Origin: Bacteroidota bacterium
GTDB lineage: Bacteria; Bacteroidota; Bacteroidia; UBA8524
Length of the DNA stretch: 64,000 nucleotides
Assembly (NCBI GenBank): GCA_006226545.1
Contig: SBGR01000025.1
Span: forward strand, 1-64,000
Direction of reading: 5' to 3'
The position numbers and the translations under genes were made by a program. Below are positions 1-8,545 of the stretch, one piece after another. The notes under the pieces are model-generated. The model had not been told where the DNA came from, ran no database searches, and was given only the letters and a program-made list of their open reading frames with translations. The stretch's first letter is position 1. Every line of letters begins with the position of its first letter.

Positions 1-30
1 CGCCAAGCTTGGCGTCCCCAATCTTGCTCC

Positions 31-70
31 CCAGTTCTTATTCCTCATTCTTACTCCTTATTTCTCAATC
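31..70. repeat. Low-complexity pyrimidine-rich intergenic repeat
   Basis: Short degenerate repeats of the type TTCCTCATTC / TTACTCCTTATT precede the first gene. The reverse complement (GAATGAGGATAAAGAATAAGG type) recurs at 53093-53160 and the same strand type at 53770-53801, so this belongs to a dispersed family of intergenic simple repeats rather than to a gene. Confidence 0.6.
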
Positions 71-84
71 TGGCATCTTATATG

Positions 85-92
85 TATATTTG
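85..92 (+). promoter_or_regulatory. TAnnTTTG -7 box (TATATTTG)
   Basis: Exact match to the Bacteroidota -7 element TAnnTTTG, 22 nt before the TTG start of the dioxygenase gene. No clear TTG -33 element was seen at the usual distance. Confidence 0.45.
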
Positions 93-114
93 ATGTATAT
101 ACAATTAATACAGT

Positions 115-1011
115 TTGGAACGCAAGGATTTTATCAGACTACTTGGGCTGGGAGCACTGAGTAGTATAGCGATGGACACCCGATCCATCACCAGCGAATT
201 GCTGAGCATGCCCGACAGCGAAGAAATGCCGATTCTCTTTGTAGGCCACGGTAACCCGATGAATGCCATTGAAGACAATGTGTATTCGAAAATGTGGAAG
301 AAATTGGGTACCAAACTGCCTACACCTAAAGCGATCTTGGTGGTTTCGGCCCACTGGGAAACCAAAGGAACGCAGGTTTTGGTAAGTGAGAAACCACGTA
401 CCATCCACGATTTTGGCGGATTCCCACGCAAGCTGTTTGAACAACAATACCCGGCACCGGGCGCTCCAGCTTTCGCTAAAGAAACAGCCAAGCTGATGTT
501 GCCAACCAAGGTAGCAGAAGACCTAACTTGGGGATTGGACCACGGCACTTGGTCGGTTTTGCTGCCCATGTACCCGGAAGCTAAAATCCCGGTTTACCAG
601 CTGAGTCTCGACTATACACAAGGCGCTGCTTACCACTATAAAATCGCTTCTCAACTGTCAAAGCTCAGAAAAAAAGGGGTGCTCATTGTGGGCAGCGGTA
701 ACGTGGTGCATAACCTCGGAAGAGTGCAATGGGGCAAACAAGGGGGCTACGATTGGGCCGTCGAGTTCGATACCAAAGTGAAAAACTACATCGATACGGA
801 GAATCACCAAGCCTTGGTAGACTACACCAAAATTGGCAACTCCGCTAATTTATCGATTCCAAGCAATGAGCATTATTTGCCTCTACTTTATGTTTTAGCG
901 AATAGGAAAAAGGGAGAAAAACCGCTCTATTTCAACGATACATTGGAAATGGGTAGCATCTCCATGCGCTCCGTCATTTTTGGAGCCAAAGACCTCAAGT
1001 TGGATAAATAG
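115..1011 (+). CDS. LigB/DODA-type extradiol ring-cleavage dioxygenase (YgiD-like)
   Basis: 298-aa member of the 4,5-DOPA extradiol dioxygenase family (class III, zinc- or iron-dependent), which opens catechol-type rings. Family metal-site motifs are visible: FVGHGNPMNA near residue 42, SAHWE near 80, LDHGTWS near 144 and SGNVVHNL near 196. The N-terminus MERKDFIRLLGLGAL resembles the short Tat-like leader seen in Bacteroidota homologues; it requires the TTG start at 115, because an upstream in-frame ATG at 82 is followed by a stop. A start at ATG 172 would remove that leader. The true substrate cannot be told from the sequence. It stands alone on the plus strand, 76 nt before the beta-CASP gene. 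Confidence 0.88.
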   Translation: MERKDFIRLLGLGALSSIAMDTRSITSELLSMPDSEEMPILFVGHGNPMNAIEDNVYSKMWKKLGTKLPTPKAILVVSAHWETKGTQVLVSEKPRTIHDFGGFPRKLFEQQYPAPGAPAFAKETAKLMLPTKVAEDLTWGLDHGTWSVLLPMYPEAKIPVYQLSLDYTQGAAYHYKIASQLSKLRKKGVLIVGSGNVVHNLGRVQWGKQGGYDWAVEFDTKVKNYIDTENHQALVDYTKIGNSANLSIPSNEHYLPLLYVLANRKKGEKPLYFNDTLEMGSISMRSVIFGAKDLKLDK

Positions 1012-1087
1012 GTTTAGCTGATTTCTGGCTTCGAAAAGAAGCTGAATTGATGCGATTCGACTATGTTTGCTGCCAGAAAGCACAGGG

Positions 1088-2488
1088 ATGAAAATTAAAT
1101 TTTGTGGCGCAGCTAGGCAGGTAACCGGTTCAATGCACCTACTCGAATTGAAAAGTGGGTATAAGGTATTGATCGATTGCGGTTTAGATTACGAGCAACA
1201 AAAGGAGTTTCACCACGATATCGACGTGGTTTTTCCCTTCGATCCCAAACAAATCGATGCGGTTATCCTCACCCATGCTCACGTAGACCATTCAGGGAAT
1301 ATCCCGACTTTGGTAAAGCAAGGCTTTGCCGGGCAGGTATTGTGTACTCCACCAACCGGAGAGTTGACCTCTTTTTTACTCCTGGACAGCCTTAAGATTA
1401 TGGAGGCGGAGCAGCGTAAGCAGAACCGTGGCAAAAAGAAAAAACGTCCGAAGCAATCACTATACGGCTACAAAGACTTGCTTGATTCGCTCGATCGACT
1501 TCTGACTCTTCCTTTTAATTCGCCGTTTCGCATGAACGATGAATTGGAGATAGAGTTCAGGGAAGCGGGCCATATTCTGGGCGCAGCCTCTGTGGTAGTG
1601 AAAGTGACCGAAGGGGAAAAAGAACACCGCCTAGGCTTTACCGGCGACTTAGGAAACTTCGATTCGAAGTTGATGAAAGACCCGCGCCCTTTCCGCGATA
1701 TCCAATACTTGGTTACTGAAAGTACCTACGGCGGTAGGTTCCACAGCTCTACCCGCACGCCGGAAGAAGAGATGTTGCATTACATCACTGAAACCTGCGT
1801 GAACCAACCGGGAAGATTGGTAATTCCGGCCTTCTCTGTTGGACGTACCCAAGCCATCATTTTTGCTTTCCATAAGTTGTATGCGCAAGGACTTTTACCG
1901 GATGTCAAGATCTTTGTAGACAGTCCGCTAGCGATACGCACCACCCACGTGTACAGCAAATACAAGGAATACCTGAACGACGAAAGTTTGGCTTTCCTAA
2001 AGAAACACGGATCCTTGTTCGAATTCCCGAATTTGGAGTATATCGAAGACAAACGTTCTAGCGAAATGCTCCAAGACTATTACGAGCCTTGCGTAATCAT
2101 TTCAGCTGCAGGCATGGTAGAAGGCGGACGAATTCAGGAGCACGTGCGGAACAATATCCGAAACAGCTATTGCACCATCCTGATTGCCGGCTTCTGCGCT
2201 GAGGGAACCTTGGGCCACCGATTGCTGAACGGCCAAGGGTATGTTTACATGATGGGCAAAGAATTCCCGGTTTTCGCTAAAGTAGCCAAAACTGATACCT
2301 TTAGTGCTCACCCGGATCACAGCGGCTTGCGCAGTTACGTTGAAGCCTCCGGTGGCAAATCGCTCAAAGGCATTTTCTTGGTCCACGGAGAAGAATCATC
2401 CATGGAGTTTTTGAAAAACGATCTGGAAAGAGAAGGGTATAACTCGGTACACATGCCGATGAAGGAAGAAGTGTTTGAAGTGATTTAG
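1088..2488 (+). CDS. Beta-CASP metallo-beta-lactamase-fold ribonuclease-like protein
   Basis: 466-aa MBL-fold hydrolase of the YsnF/CPSF-73 type (RNA-specificity exonuclease family). The zinc-binding motif THAHVDHSG lies near residue 55-62, followed by GHILGAAS, FTGDLG and the beta-CASP insert with YTQ/ESTYGGR, then a C-terminal RMMBL-like segment with SAHPDHSGL and FLVHGE. Such proteins cut or trim RNA. The start is taken at ATG 1088 (MKIKFCGAARQVTGS), where family proteins begin; a TTG seven codons upstream is less likely. No partner gene is evident; the spacing on both sides suggests a single-gene transcript. Confidence 0.9.
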   Translation: MKIKFCGAARQVTGSMHLLELKSGYKVLIDCGLDYEQQKEFHHDIDVVFPFDPKQIDAVILTHAHVDHSGNIPTLVKQGFAGQVLCTPPTGELTSFLLLDSLKIMEAEQRKQNRGKKKKRPKQSLYGYKDLLDSLDRLLTLPFNSPFRMNDELEIEFREAGHILGAASVVVKVTEGEKEHRLGFTGDLGNFDSKLMKDPRPFRDIQYLVTESTYGGRFHSSTRTPEEEMLHYITETCVNQPGRLVIPAFSVGRTQAIIFAFHKLYAQGLLPDVKIFVDSPLAIRTTHVYSKYKEYLNDESLAFLKKHGSLFEFPNLEYIEDKRSSEMLQDYYEPCVIISAAGMVEGGRIQEHVRNNIRNSYCTILIAGFCAEGTLGHRLLNGQGYVYMMGKEFPVFAKVAKTDTFSAHPDHSGLRSYVEASGGKSLKGIFLVHGEESSMEFLKNDLEREGYNSVHMPMKEEVFEVI

Positions 2489-2566
2489 TTTTATACGGAT
2501 TAAGACTTTCACCTACTTTACTACTGTGTTTACCTTCTCTTTATGACACTCTGTCAGTTTTTTCCG

Positions 2567-2595
2567 TTGCATTGCCTCAGCCTTTTGTATTTTTG
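2567..2595 (+). promoter_or_regulatory. Promoter: TTG -33 and TATTTTTG -7 box
   Basis: TTG at 2567-2569 and TATTTTTG at 2588-2595 with an 18-nt gap match the Bacteroidota promoter pattern. The box ends 9 nt before the ATG at 2605, so the transcript of the sigma-54 activator operon would have a very short 5' end. Confidence 0.55.
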
Positions 2596-2604
2596 TGTTC
2601 GAAC

Positions 2605-3867
2605 ATGGATTTACAGTCAATCAAACAACGGTTTGAGATAGTGGGAAATTCGCCACTGCTCAATATAGCATTGGAAACGGCTGTTAAAGTTGCTGCAACG
2701 GATATCACGGTTTTAATCAACGGTGAGAGCGGTGTAGGTAAAGAAGCGTTTTCCAAAATCATACATTCACTAAGCCCGCGTAAACACGGGCCATTTATAG
2801 CCGTAAACTGCGGCGCCATTCCCGAAGGTACCATCGATTCTGAACTTTTCGGTCACGAAAAAGGATCCTTTACCGGAGCCCACGATACCCGCAAAGGGTA
2901 TTTTGAAACGGTAAACGGTGGAACCATCTTCCTCGATGAGGTAGGTGAGTTGCCCTTGGATACCCAAGCACGTTTGTTGCGCGTATTGGAAACGGGTGAG
3001 TTCATTAAGGTGGGTTCTTCCAAAGTACAGAAAACAGATGTGCGCGTGGTGGCAGCTACCAACCGCGATTTGCTCGAAAGAGCGCAGGCCGAGAAGTTCC
3101 GTGAGGATTTATACTACCGTCTAAGCACGGTGCCTATTCGTGTGCCGGCTCTCAGAGAACGCAAGGAAGACGTTTACCTGCTCTTTAGAAAATTTGCCAC
3201 GGTCTATTCGGAGAAGTACCATACCGAGCCAATTGAACTCAGCGCAGAAGCTCAACATTTTATCGAGAACTACCGCTGGCCGGGTAACGTACGTCAGCTG
3301 AAAAACATGGTAGAACAGATTTCGGTATTGGAAGGCGATAACAGAGCGTTGGAAGCTGCCGATATCGCTCGCTATTTCCCGGATGAAAAATCGAATCTGC
3401 CTGCTTTGGCGGGAAGAGAAGACCAGAACTTTTCGGAGCGCGATATCTTCTATAAAGTGCTTTTTGATCTTCGCCAAGACGTGAGCGATTTGAAGAAGGT
3501 GGTTTTAAAGATGATTGAGAACAACGAAAGCACCAACGACTTCATCCACGATAACCAGGAATTGCTGAAGCAGGTGCTAGACTACGACGAAAATGGTGTA
3601 GCCACGCCAAGCGCATCACCTTATTTGGTTCGTCCTGCGGCACCGAGCGTCAGACACCAAGAGGAAGAAGACAACCACGAGGTTTTTGTAGAGGCGATTG
3701 AAACGGTGGAGGACGAGAACCTTTCGCTTGAAGACAAGGAGAAAGAAATGATTCGCAAGGCCTTGGTGAAACACAGAGGTCGCCGTAAAAAAGCAGCCGC
3801 GGAATTAGGCATTTCTGAACGTACCTTGTACCGGAAAATCAAACAATACGAACTCGAAGAACTGTGA
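2605..3867 (+). CDS. Sigma-54 interaction domain (AAA+) transcriptional activator, no receiver domain
   Basis: 420-aa protein made of an AAA+ sigma-54 activation domain (about residues 10-240) and a C-terminal Fis-type HTH (about 370-415). Walker A is GESGVGKE, the sigma-54 contact loop reads GSFTGA instead of the usual GAFTGA, and the arginine-finger region ends in LYYRLSTVPIRVPALRERKEDV. It lacks an N-terminal receiver, so it is not a classical response regulator. The ATG at 2605 (MDLQSIKQRFEIVGNS) matches the conserved Bacteroidota family start. It heads a tightly packed set: its stop overlaps the GTG start of lptE by 4 nt, and the repeat protein and secG follow without gaps. The target genes are unknown. 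Confidence 0.92.
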   Translation: MDLQSIKQRFEIVGNSPLLNIALETAVKVAATDITVLINGESGVGKEAFSKIIHSLSPRKHGPFIAVNCGAIPEGTIDSELFGHEKGSFTGAHDTRKGYFETVNGGTIFLDEVGELPLDTQARLLRVLETGEFIKVGSSKVQKTDVRVVAATNRDLLERAQAEKFREDLYYRLSTVPIRVPALRERKEDVYLLFRKFATVYSEKYHTEPIELSAEAQHFIENYRWPGNVRQLKNMVEQISVLEGDNRALEAADIARYFPDEKSNLPALAGREDQNFSERDIFYKVLFDLRQDVSDLKKVVLKMIENNESTNDFIHDNQELLKQVLDYDENGVATPSASPYLVRPAAPSVRHQEEEDNHEVFVEAIETVEDENLSLEDKEKEMIRKALVKHRGRRKKAAAELGISERTLYRKIKQYELEEL

Positions 3868-4367
3868 GAGCCATCATCCTTGCCTTAGTTGTGATTAGCT
3901 TGCCATTGGTCCAAGCATGTAAGGTCAATTACAGTCTTTCGGGCGCCTCAACCGGCACGGCTGAAACCTTGAGTATTCAGTTTTTTAAGAACAATGCAGC
4001 CTTGAATAACCCTTTGCTTTCGCAGGTTTTTACCGAGAAGATGAAGGATAAATTTAACCGTGAAACCAAGTTGAAATTGGTAGACGACAATGGCGATATG
4101 CAATTCTCCGGTCAGATTACCGATTATAACGTGGCTCCGGTGGCCATTCAGCAGAACGTAAGCGCGGCCAGAAACCGTTTGACCATTACGATACAGGCGA
4201 AATTTGTCAACAAAACGAACCCGCGTTTCGATTTCGATAAAAGTTTCAGCAATTTTGAAGACTTCGACGCCAACGTCAGCCTTGCTTCGGTAGAAGCTGA
4301 TTTGGTGAATACCATCTGCGATAAAATTGTACAGCAGATTTTTAACGAAGCGGTGATTAACTGGTAA
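3864..4367 (+). CDS. lptE: LptE-like LPS-assembly lipoprotein
   Basis: 167-aa outer-membrane lipoprotein with signal peptide and lipobox LVQAC (Cys19). Sequence features (ETLSIQFFKNNA, the DGDMQFSGQITDYNVAPVAIQ-like core) match the Bacteroidota LptE family, which plugs the LptD barrel that inserts lipopolysaccharide in the outer membrane. It starts with GTG overlapping the previous stop (GTGA), and its own TAA overlaps the ATG of the next gene by one base, so translation is probably coupled. Position between a sigma-54 activator and secG is the common order in the phylum. Confidence 0.85.
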   Translation: MRAIILALVVISLPLVQACKVNYSLSGASTGTAETLSIQFFKNNAALNNPLLSQVFTEKMKDKFNRETKLKLVDDNGDMQFSGQITDYNVAPVAIQQNVSAARNRLTITIQAKFVNKTNPRFDFDKSFSNFEDFDANVSLASVEADLVNTICDKIVQQIFNEAVINW

Positions 4368-5521
4368 TGGATAATAAAGCATGGATACTGGAGCGATTAA
4401 AGAATCCGGCCCTTTTGGGTGCAGGTGATGAAAATCGTTTGAGAGAAATCATTGCCAGCTATCCGGCCTTTTCTTCCAGTTATTTACTCTTAGCGAGGCG
4501 ACTCCACGAGATGCAACACAGCGCTTATGAGTCGCTGCTCCCGGCATTGTCGCTCCGTGCCTATGACCGTAAGAAACTTTTTTACCTAATTCATGCATAC
4601 CCTAACCTGCAGCAGGCTCAGGTTTCGCCTAGCCCGCTGGTAGAGCAAGAGATCAACAGCATCTTACCGGGTTCACGCTTCGCTATCGATTTCAATTCGG
4701 TAGAGAAAGAAGAAAGCCCGATTGAAACTGAAGCCGAAAACTCAAATGAGCTGAATGAAATTCCGTTTGGACAAATCCGACAGAAGCATCAGGGTGAAGA
4801 TGAGGTTGAGGAGGAGAGACGGAGAGACGGAGAGACGGATGAGGTGATGGCTGAGACTGAGGTTGGGGTTGAGGAGGAGAGTCGGAGAGACGGAGAGACA
4901 GATGAAGTGATTGCTGAGGCTGAGGTTGAGGTTGAGGAGGAGAGACAGAGAGACGGAGAGACAGATGAAGTGATTGCTGAGGCTGAGGTTGAAGAGGAGA
5001 GACAGAGAGACGGAGAGACAGATGAAGTGATTGCTGAGGCTGAGGTTGAGATTGATTCTAGTGAAATACCAGAGGAGGCTTTGCCTGCGGCGGATTTCAT
5101 GACTTGGTTAAATCAACTCAGCATGACGCCTACAGAACACCTGGAAGCACCTACAGAGACGGGAATTCATACAGTAGAAGTAAGCGATGAGATACCGGCC
5201 AAGGTGGAGGAGCCTGAAGTGGAGGAGGTGCAAGAAGCCACCAAAACGGAAGTGGTGATTGATAACTTAATTGATAAGTTTATTGAAACACAACCGAGTG
5301 TCCGCAGAGTAAAGAATGAATTTTTTAGTCCGGTGAATGCCGCCAAACAAAGTGAGCAGGAGCCAGACGACCTTGTAACAGAGACGATTGCCCGCATTTT
5401 AGTAAAGCAGGAGAAATTCGATAAAGCAATTCAAGCTTACGAGAAATTGCAGTTGAAATATCCAGCAAAAAACGATTACTTTGCAGGCCTTATTTTAGAA
5501 CTAAAACAGAAGACTACATAA
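4367..5521 (+). CDS. Acidic repeat-containing protein with C-terminal TPR-like segment
   Basis: 384-aa protein found between lptE and secG. The N-terminal 100 residues look helical (LARRLHEMQHSAYESLLPAL). Residues about 147-228 form a highly charged block of four near-identical 19-21-residue repeats (core RDGETDEVIAEAEVE). The C-terminal end is a TPR-like helix pair (ARILVKQEKFDKAIQAYEKLQLKYP, split here for reading: ARILVKQEKFDK then AIQAYEKLQLKYP). Homologues in this synteny position usually have the two end regions; the tandem acidic insert appears to be a local expansion. No signal peptide or membrane segment is seen, so it is probably cytoplasmic. Function unknown. Confidence 0.8.
   Translation: MDNKAWILERLKNPALLGAGDENRLREIIASYPAFSSSYLLLARRLHEMQHSAYESLLPALSLRAYDRKKLFYLIHAYPNLQQAQVSPSPLVEQEINSILPGSRFAIDFNSVEKEESPIETEAENSNELNEIPFGQIRQKHQGEDEVEEERRRDGETDEVMAETEVGVEEESRRDGETDEVIAEAEVEVEEERQRDGETDEVIAEAEVEEERQRDGETDEVIAEAEVEIDSSEIPEEALPAADFMTWLNQLSMTPTEHLEAPTETGIHTVEVSDEIPAKVEEPEVEEVQEATKTEVVIDNLIDKFIETQPSVRRVKNEFFSPVNAAKQSEQEPDDLVTETIARILVKQEKFDKAIQAYEKLQLKYPAKNDYFAGLILELKQKTT
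4805..5050 (+). repeat. In-frame tandem repeat, 63-nt unit, four copies
   Basis: Units at 4805-4867, 4868-4930, 4931-4987 (two codons shorter) and 4988-5050 encode VEEE(R/S)(R/Q)RDGETDEV(I/M)AE.EVE-type peptides. Copies 2 to 4 are nearly identical in DNA, pointing to recent expansion. Unit lengths (63, 63, 57, 63 nt) all keep the frame. Confidence 0.9.
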
Positions 5522-5881
5522 ATGTTATCCGTAATTTCGACCGTACTCATCATTTTGGCCGCTATAGTTTTGATTCTCGTTGTCTTGATTCAAAAGCCAA
5601 AAGGCGGTGGATTAGCCTCTAATTTCTCAGCTGGTAACAGCATTATGGGTGTTCGTCGCTCTACCGATTTCTTAGAGAAATTAACTTGGGGATTGGCTAT
5701 TGGCATCATGGCCTTGACCATTATCTCCGGCGCTTTCTACGAAGGTGGAAACGATGGTGATGCTCCAGAATCTTTGATTCAAGAGAATGTTGACAATAAC
5801 GCAGGGTCTACCCCGGCTGCTCCGGCTATGCCAGAAGGTGGTGCTCAACAACAATTGCCTGTAGAAGGCGAAGGTCAATAA
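5522..5881 (+). CDS. secG: Preprotein translocase subunit SecG
   Basis: 119-aa SecG with two membrane helices (residues 3-22 and about 57-76) around the conserved cytoplasmic loop VLIQKPKGGGLASNF, which identifies the family. SecG supports protein export by SecYE and SecA. The tail of about 40 residues is rich in Pro, Ala, Gly and Gln, as often seen in Bacteroidota. ATG directly follows the stop of the preceding gene, so it is the last gene of the sigma-54 activator-lptE operon. Convergent with the next gene. Confidence 0.93.
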   Translation: MLSVISTVLIILAAIVLILVVLIQKPKGGGLASNFSAGNSIMGVRRSTDFLEKLTWGLAIGIMALTIISGAFYEGGNDGDAPESLIQENVDNNAGSTPAAPAMPEGGAQQQLPVEGEGQ

Positions 5882-5886
5882 AAATA

Positions 5887-6597
5887 CTAGAAACTGGTAG
5901 AGAGGTATCTCACCAGCATACGACTTGCAATGGGAAGCAGTGTTCCGTCTACGGGATACTGCTTTTCTGATTCTATAAGGTAGGTCGCGGGGTTTGGGAG
6001 CTTCTTACGTTGCTGAATCAAATTCTTTTTCATTCCCTCAAACGTATTGATTAGGCTGTTTCTGAACGTATCAATATAATGGGTATGGATGCCTCTGAAC
6101 TTTTCATGGGCATTCTGGAATAAGGTTATGCGGTATTCGTAAACCCGGGTTTCGCTCACTTCGTTTGATTTCAACAGCAAATAGCCTTCTTGTTTGTACA
6201 GCGGAACGATGCCAATGGGCACCAAGCTCAGTTGCTGTTCAATGTCTTCGTAGATTTCCTTGCCTTGGCTTAGGTGGTATTTGAATTGTGGCAAAGCAAA
6301 GTCGACAATACTCTCTAATTCTAACATCACCTTATCGTTTTGTAAGGTTTGTTCGTAGAGCAATTGAAATCGCTCTAAGTCGATGCCACTAAGCTCGCCT
6401 TTGTTCATTTCTTTCACCACTTCGGTGGCCTTATTGAAATCGAGGAGTTTGCGGTAATGCTCAATCAACTCCGCCATGTGAGGGTAGAGTACAGGTTGTT
6501 TGAAATCGTGCTGTACCTGCTGCAAATAGGCCAGCAGCACATACTTCTTGTATTCAAAATCGATGATGTTTTCGGTTAACCAATTCTTCGATAACAT
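5887..6597 (-). CDS. Conserved hypothetical protein, helical
   Basis: 236-aa soluble, mainly helical protein that I do not recognise by function. It has no signal peptide, membrane helix or catalytic motif that I can name. Notable stretches are LYPHMAELIEHYRKLLDFNKA near residue 40 (broken: LYPHMAELIEHY, RKLLDFNKA) and the C-terminal PVDGTLLPIASRMLVRYLS. The start is set at ATG 6597 (MLSKNWLTENII); a TTG two codons earlier is possible. It converges on secG with only 5 nt between the stops and stands apart from the ECF operon beyond a terminator. Confidence 0.7.
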   Translation of the reverse strand: MLSKNWLTENIIDFEYKKYVLLAYLQQVQHDFKQPVLYPHMAELIEHYRKLLDFNKATEVVKEMNKGELSGIDLERFQLLYEQTLQNDKVMLELESIVDFALPQFKYHLSQGKEIYEDIEQQLSLVPIGIVPLYKQEGYLLLKSNEVSETRVYEYRITLFQNAHEKFRGIHTHYIDTFRNSLINTFEGMKKNLIQQRKKLPNPATYLIESEKQYPVDGTLLPIASRMLVRYLSTSF

Positions 6598-6676
6598 AGT
6601 CAATTTATTTTGTTTCCTTAAGATACAAAATTCAGAAGACTCTTGCTAGCAGGCCTGTTTAGCGAATTGACTTTCA

Positions 6677-6705
6677 ATAAAAAAAAATGCCCGAGCAGGG
6701 CATTT
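6677..6705 (-). terminator. Rho-independent terminator of the ECF sigma operon
   Basis: On the minus strand the stem AAATGCCC / GGGCATTT with a 5-nt loop is followed by a run of T (complement of the A-run at 6678-6687). It lies 36 nt past the stop of the large membrane protein gene. Confidence 0.85.
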
Positions 6706-6740
6706 CTTTCACGACGTATGAGCTTTATAAAGAACGGGGA

Positions 6741-8534
6741 TTAATTCGGTTTAAGTTCTTTCAGGTATTTCTTCACTTCATCCGCAGAGCGGAATTCCTG
6801 ATCACTTACCTGAAAGTGTATGGTCTTTTGATTCGGTTCCCACTCTTCGGTTAGGTTATAGGCCAGGCGACCATCGGTCAGAATAGCGAAGAGCAGGTTT
6901 TCATGGCGTGGATTGTATTTGATTTTGTTCGAATAGTTACTCATCAATTCACGCTCGTTAATTACTTGGTGCCAGATGGTAACATAAGGTTGAGAATCCA
7001 AATTATAGGTCATTTCAAAGGTATGGGCCTCACCGCTGATGCGCACCGGATTATCGCTATTCCAAACACCAAACCCATCGATGCTAAAACTGCGCTTCAG
7101 ATCAACGTAAGCCATTTGTGCAAAGGCTTTTGCACTTCCATACTTACCGCTTTTGTCTTTTTGCAGTTGTTTCTGAAATGCCTCAGCTCGTTTTCTGGCC
7201 TCCTCTTGTTGTCTTTTAGCTTCTTCTATAGCTGCTTTTTTTGCAGCTTCTCTAGCTGCAGCTTCATCGGCTTTGCGCTTTTCCAATTTGCTGTTGTACT
7301 CTTTCATCAGTGAATCGTACTTGGCTTTGACGGACGGATAGTCTTTCTCCGGGATTACTGCAATTACGATTAAGCTGATTTTTTCCAAAACCTGACGGTT
7401 GTTTTTAGTCACATAGCGACTGAGCACCATTTTAAAGCGTTCGTCTTTGTAGCGTTCCAGCTTGATGTCTTCCCAAGTGATATCGAAATAGGCCGGTTTA
7501 AATTCGGTGTCTTCCGGTGCTACTTCAAAAGTTACATTGGTGAAGCTGGCCAATTCAGGGAATTCTGATTCTATAACTTCAATTGTGAGCTGTGGGCGGT
7601 TTTTATTCTCTTTGCGCGGTTCCACCGGTTTGGTCTTTTTCAGCTCTTCGGTCTTTTGAACTGCTGCAATTACTTGTGGGCTTTGTTCAAAGTTCACAGC
7701 CACTTCCGAGGTTTGAACACGATGAGGTATTGTTTCGATTTGATCGATACCTGATTCAGACACCCTATCTTCATCGGTCAAAATACTTGGCATGGAGTCA
7801 GACTGTGGCACGCGTCTGGCTAGCGTATTGCCTTTTGGCACCCAGGCGCGGGCCGAGTCTTCGTCCAATTTATAGAGATTATAGGTTCCATCGGCATAGG
7901 AAATCATATCCATTTTGATCTGTTTTCCCGGAGCGAGTTTCAGTTCTTCGCCATTTTGGTAGGCGCGCAGTTCGCACATGCCCGCAGAGCGGAAATGGTA
8001 ACTGGTGCCGGCAGAATCGTAGTTCATTGGAATGCCGCTAAGCATGAAATCGATTCCATCGTGAAACTCACGGTATTTATAGTCTACGTTCCCTTGAACG
8101 CTGTTTCCTTCTTTATCAATTAAGCACTGCGGTGGCACATCGATCACAGTTTGACCGTGAAGTATTTGTCCGCCGTTTTCTGCGCTCAAGGTATAGTTAG
8201 AGAAAGGGATATCCCATTGGGCCACCGGAGGCTTCACAAGAGGTGTGCTTACTAGATCTTCGGCAACCTCTTGCGTTCTGGGCATCGTCTCCGGATTATT
8301 TTTCTCTACTTGTCTAAAGTCATCTTGGGTAGCGAGGCTGTAAACGCCCCAGCTGAGCAGGGCAATGGCAGCTACGCCGGCAATGTATAGCATGGATTTA
8401 TATCCGCCTTTCGAGCCTGTATTGCTTGAGCCGCTGCTCTGATTCAATACTTGGCTGAAGTCCTGCAGTTCATTGATTTCCTCTGAACTGAGTGGTTTCC
8501 TATCCAATTGATGTTTAATGCGATTCGTTTTCAT
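6741..8534 (-). CDS. Large membrane-anchored protein paired with ECF sigma factor
   Basis: 597-aa protein with a short cytoplasmic N-terminus (about 45 residues), one membrane helix (MLYIAGVAAIALLSWGVYSL, about residues 48-67) and a long periplasmic part. The topology and the place just below an ECF sigma gene fit an anti-sigma or sigma-modulating role, but no zinc-binding anti-sigma motif is seen. Residues around 100-230 form a beta-rich domain (VDVPPQCLIDKEGN, GNVDYKYREFHDGIDFMLSG); residues about 415-465 form an Ala/Glu/Lys coiled coil. The ATG at 8534 (MKTNRIKHQ) is preferred over a TTG three codons upstream. It is the last gene before the terminator at 6677-6705. Confidence 0.75.
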   Translation of the reverse strand: MKTNRIKHQLDRKPLSSEEINELQDFSQVLNQSSGSSNTGSKGGYKSMLYIAGVAAIALLSWGVYSLATQDDFRQVEKNNPETMPRTQEVAEDLVSTPLVKPPVAQWDIPFSNYTLSAENGGQILHGQTVIDVPPQCLIDKEGNSVQGNVDYKYREFHDGIDFMLSGIPMNYDSAGTSYHFRSAGMCELRAYQNGEELKLAPGKQIKMDMISYADGTYNLYKLDEDSARAWVPKGNTLARRVPQSDSMPSILTDEDRVSESGIDQIETIPHRVQTSEVAVNFEQSPQVIAAVQKTEELKKTKPVEPRKENKNRPQLTIEVIESEFPELASFTNVTFEVAPEDTEFKPAYFDITWEDIKLERYKDERFKMVLSRYVTKNNRQVLEKISLIVIAVIPEKDYPSVKAKYDSLMKEYNSKLEKRKADEAAAREAAKKAAIEEAKRQQEEARKRAEAFQKQLQKDKSGKYGSAKAFAQMAYVDLKRSFSIDGFGVWNSDNPVRISGEAHTFEMTYNLDSQPYVTIWHQVINERELMSNYSNKIKYNPRHENLLFAILTDGRLAYNLTEEWEPNQKTIHFQVSDQEFRSADEVKKYLKELKPN

Positions 8535-8545
8535 TTTGTCCAATC

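Noticed and set aside
4805-5050. CRISPR array
   Set aside because: Units are contiguous without spacers and stay in the reading frame of a gene.
4789-5100. Long Ser-rich open frame on the minus strand
   Set aside because: It is the mirror of the acidic tandem repeat; composition is only the repeat read backwards.
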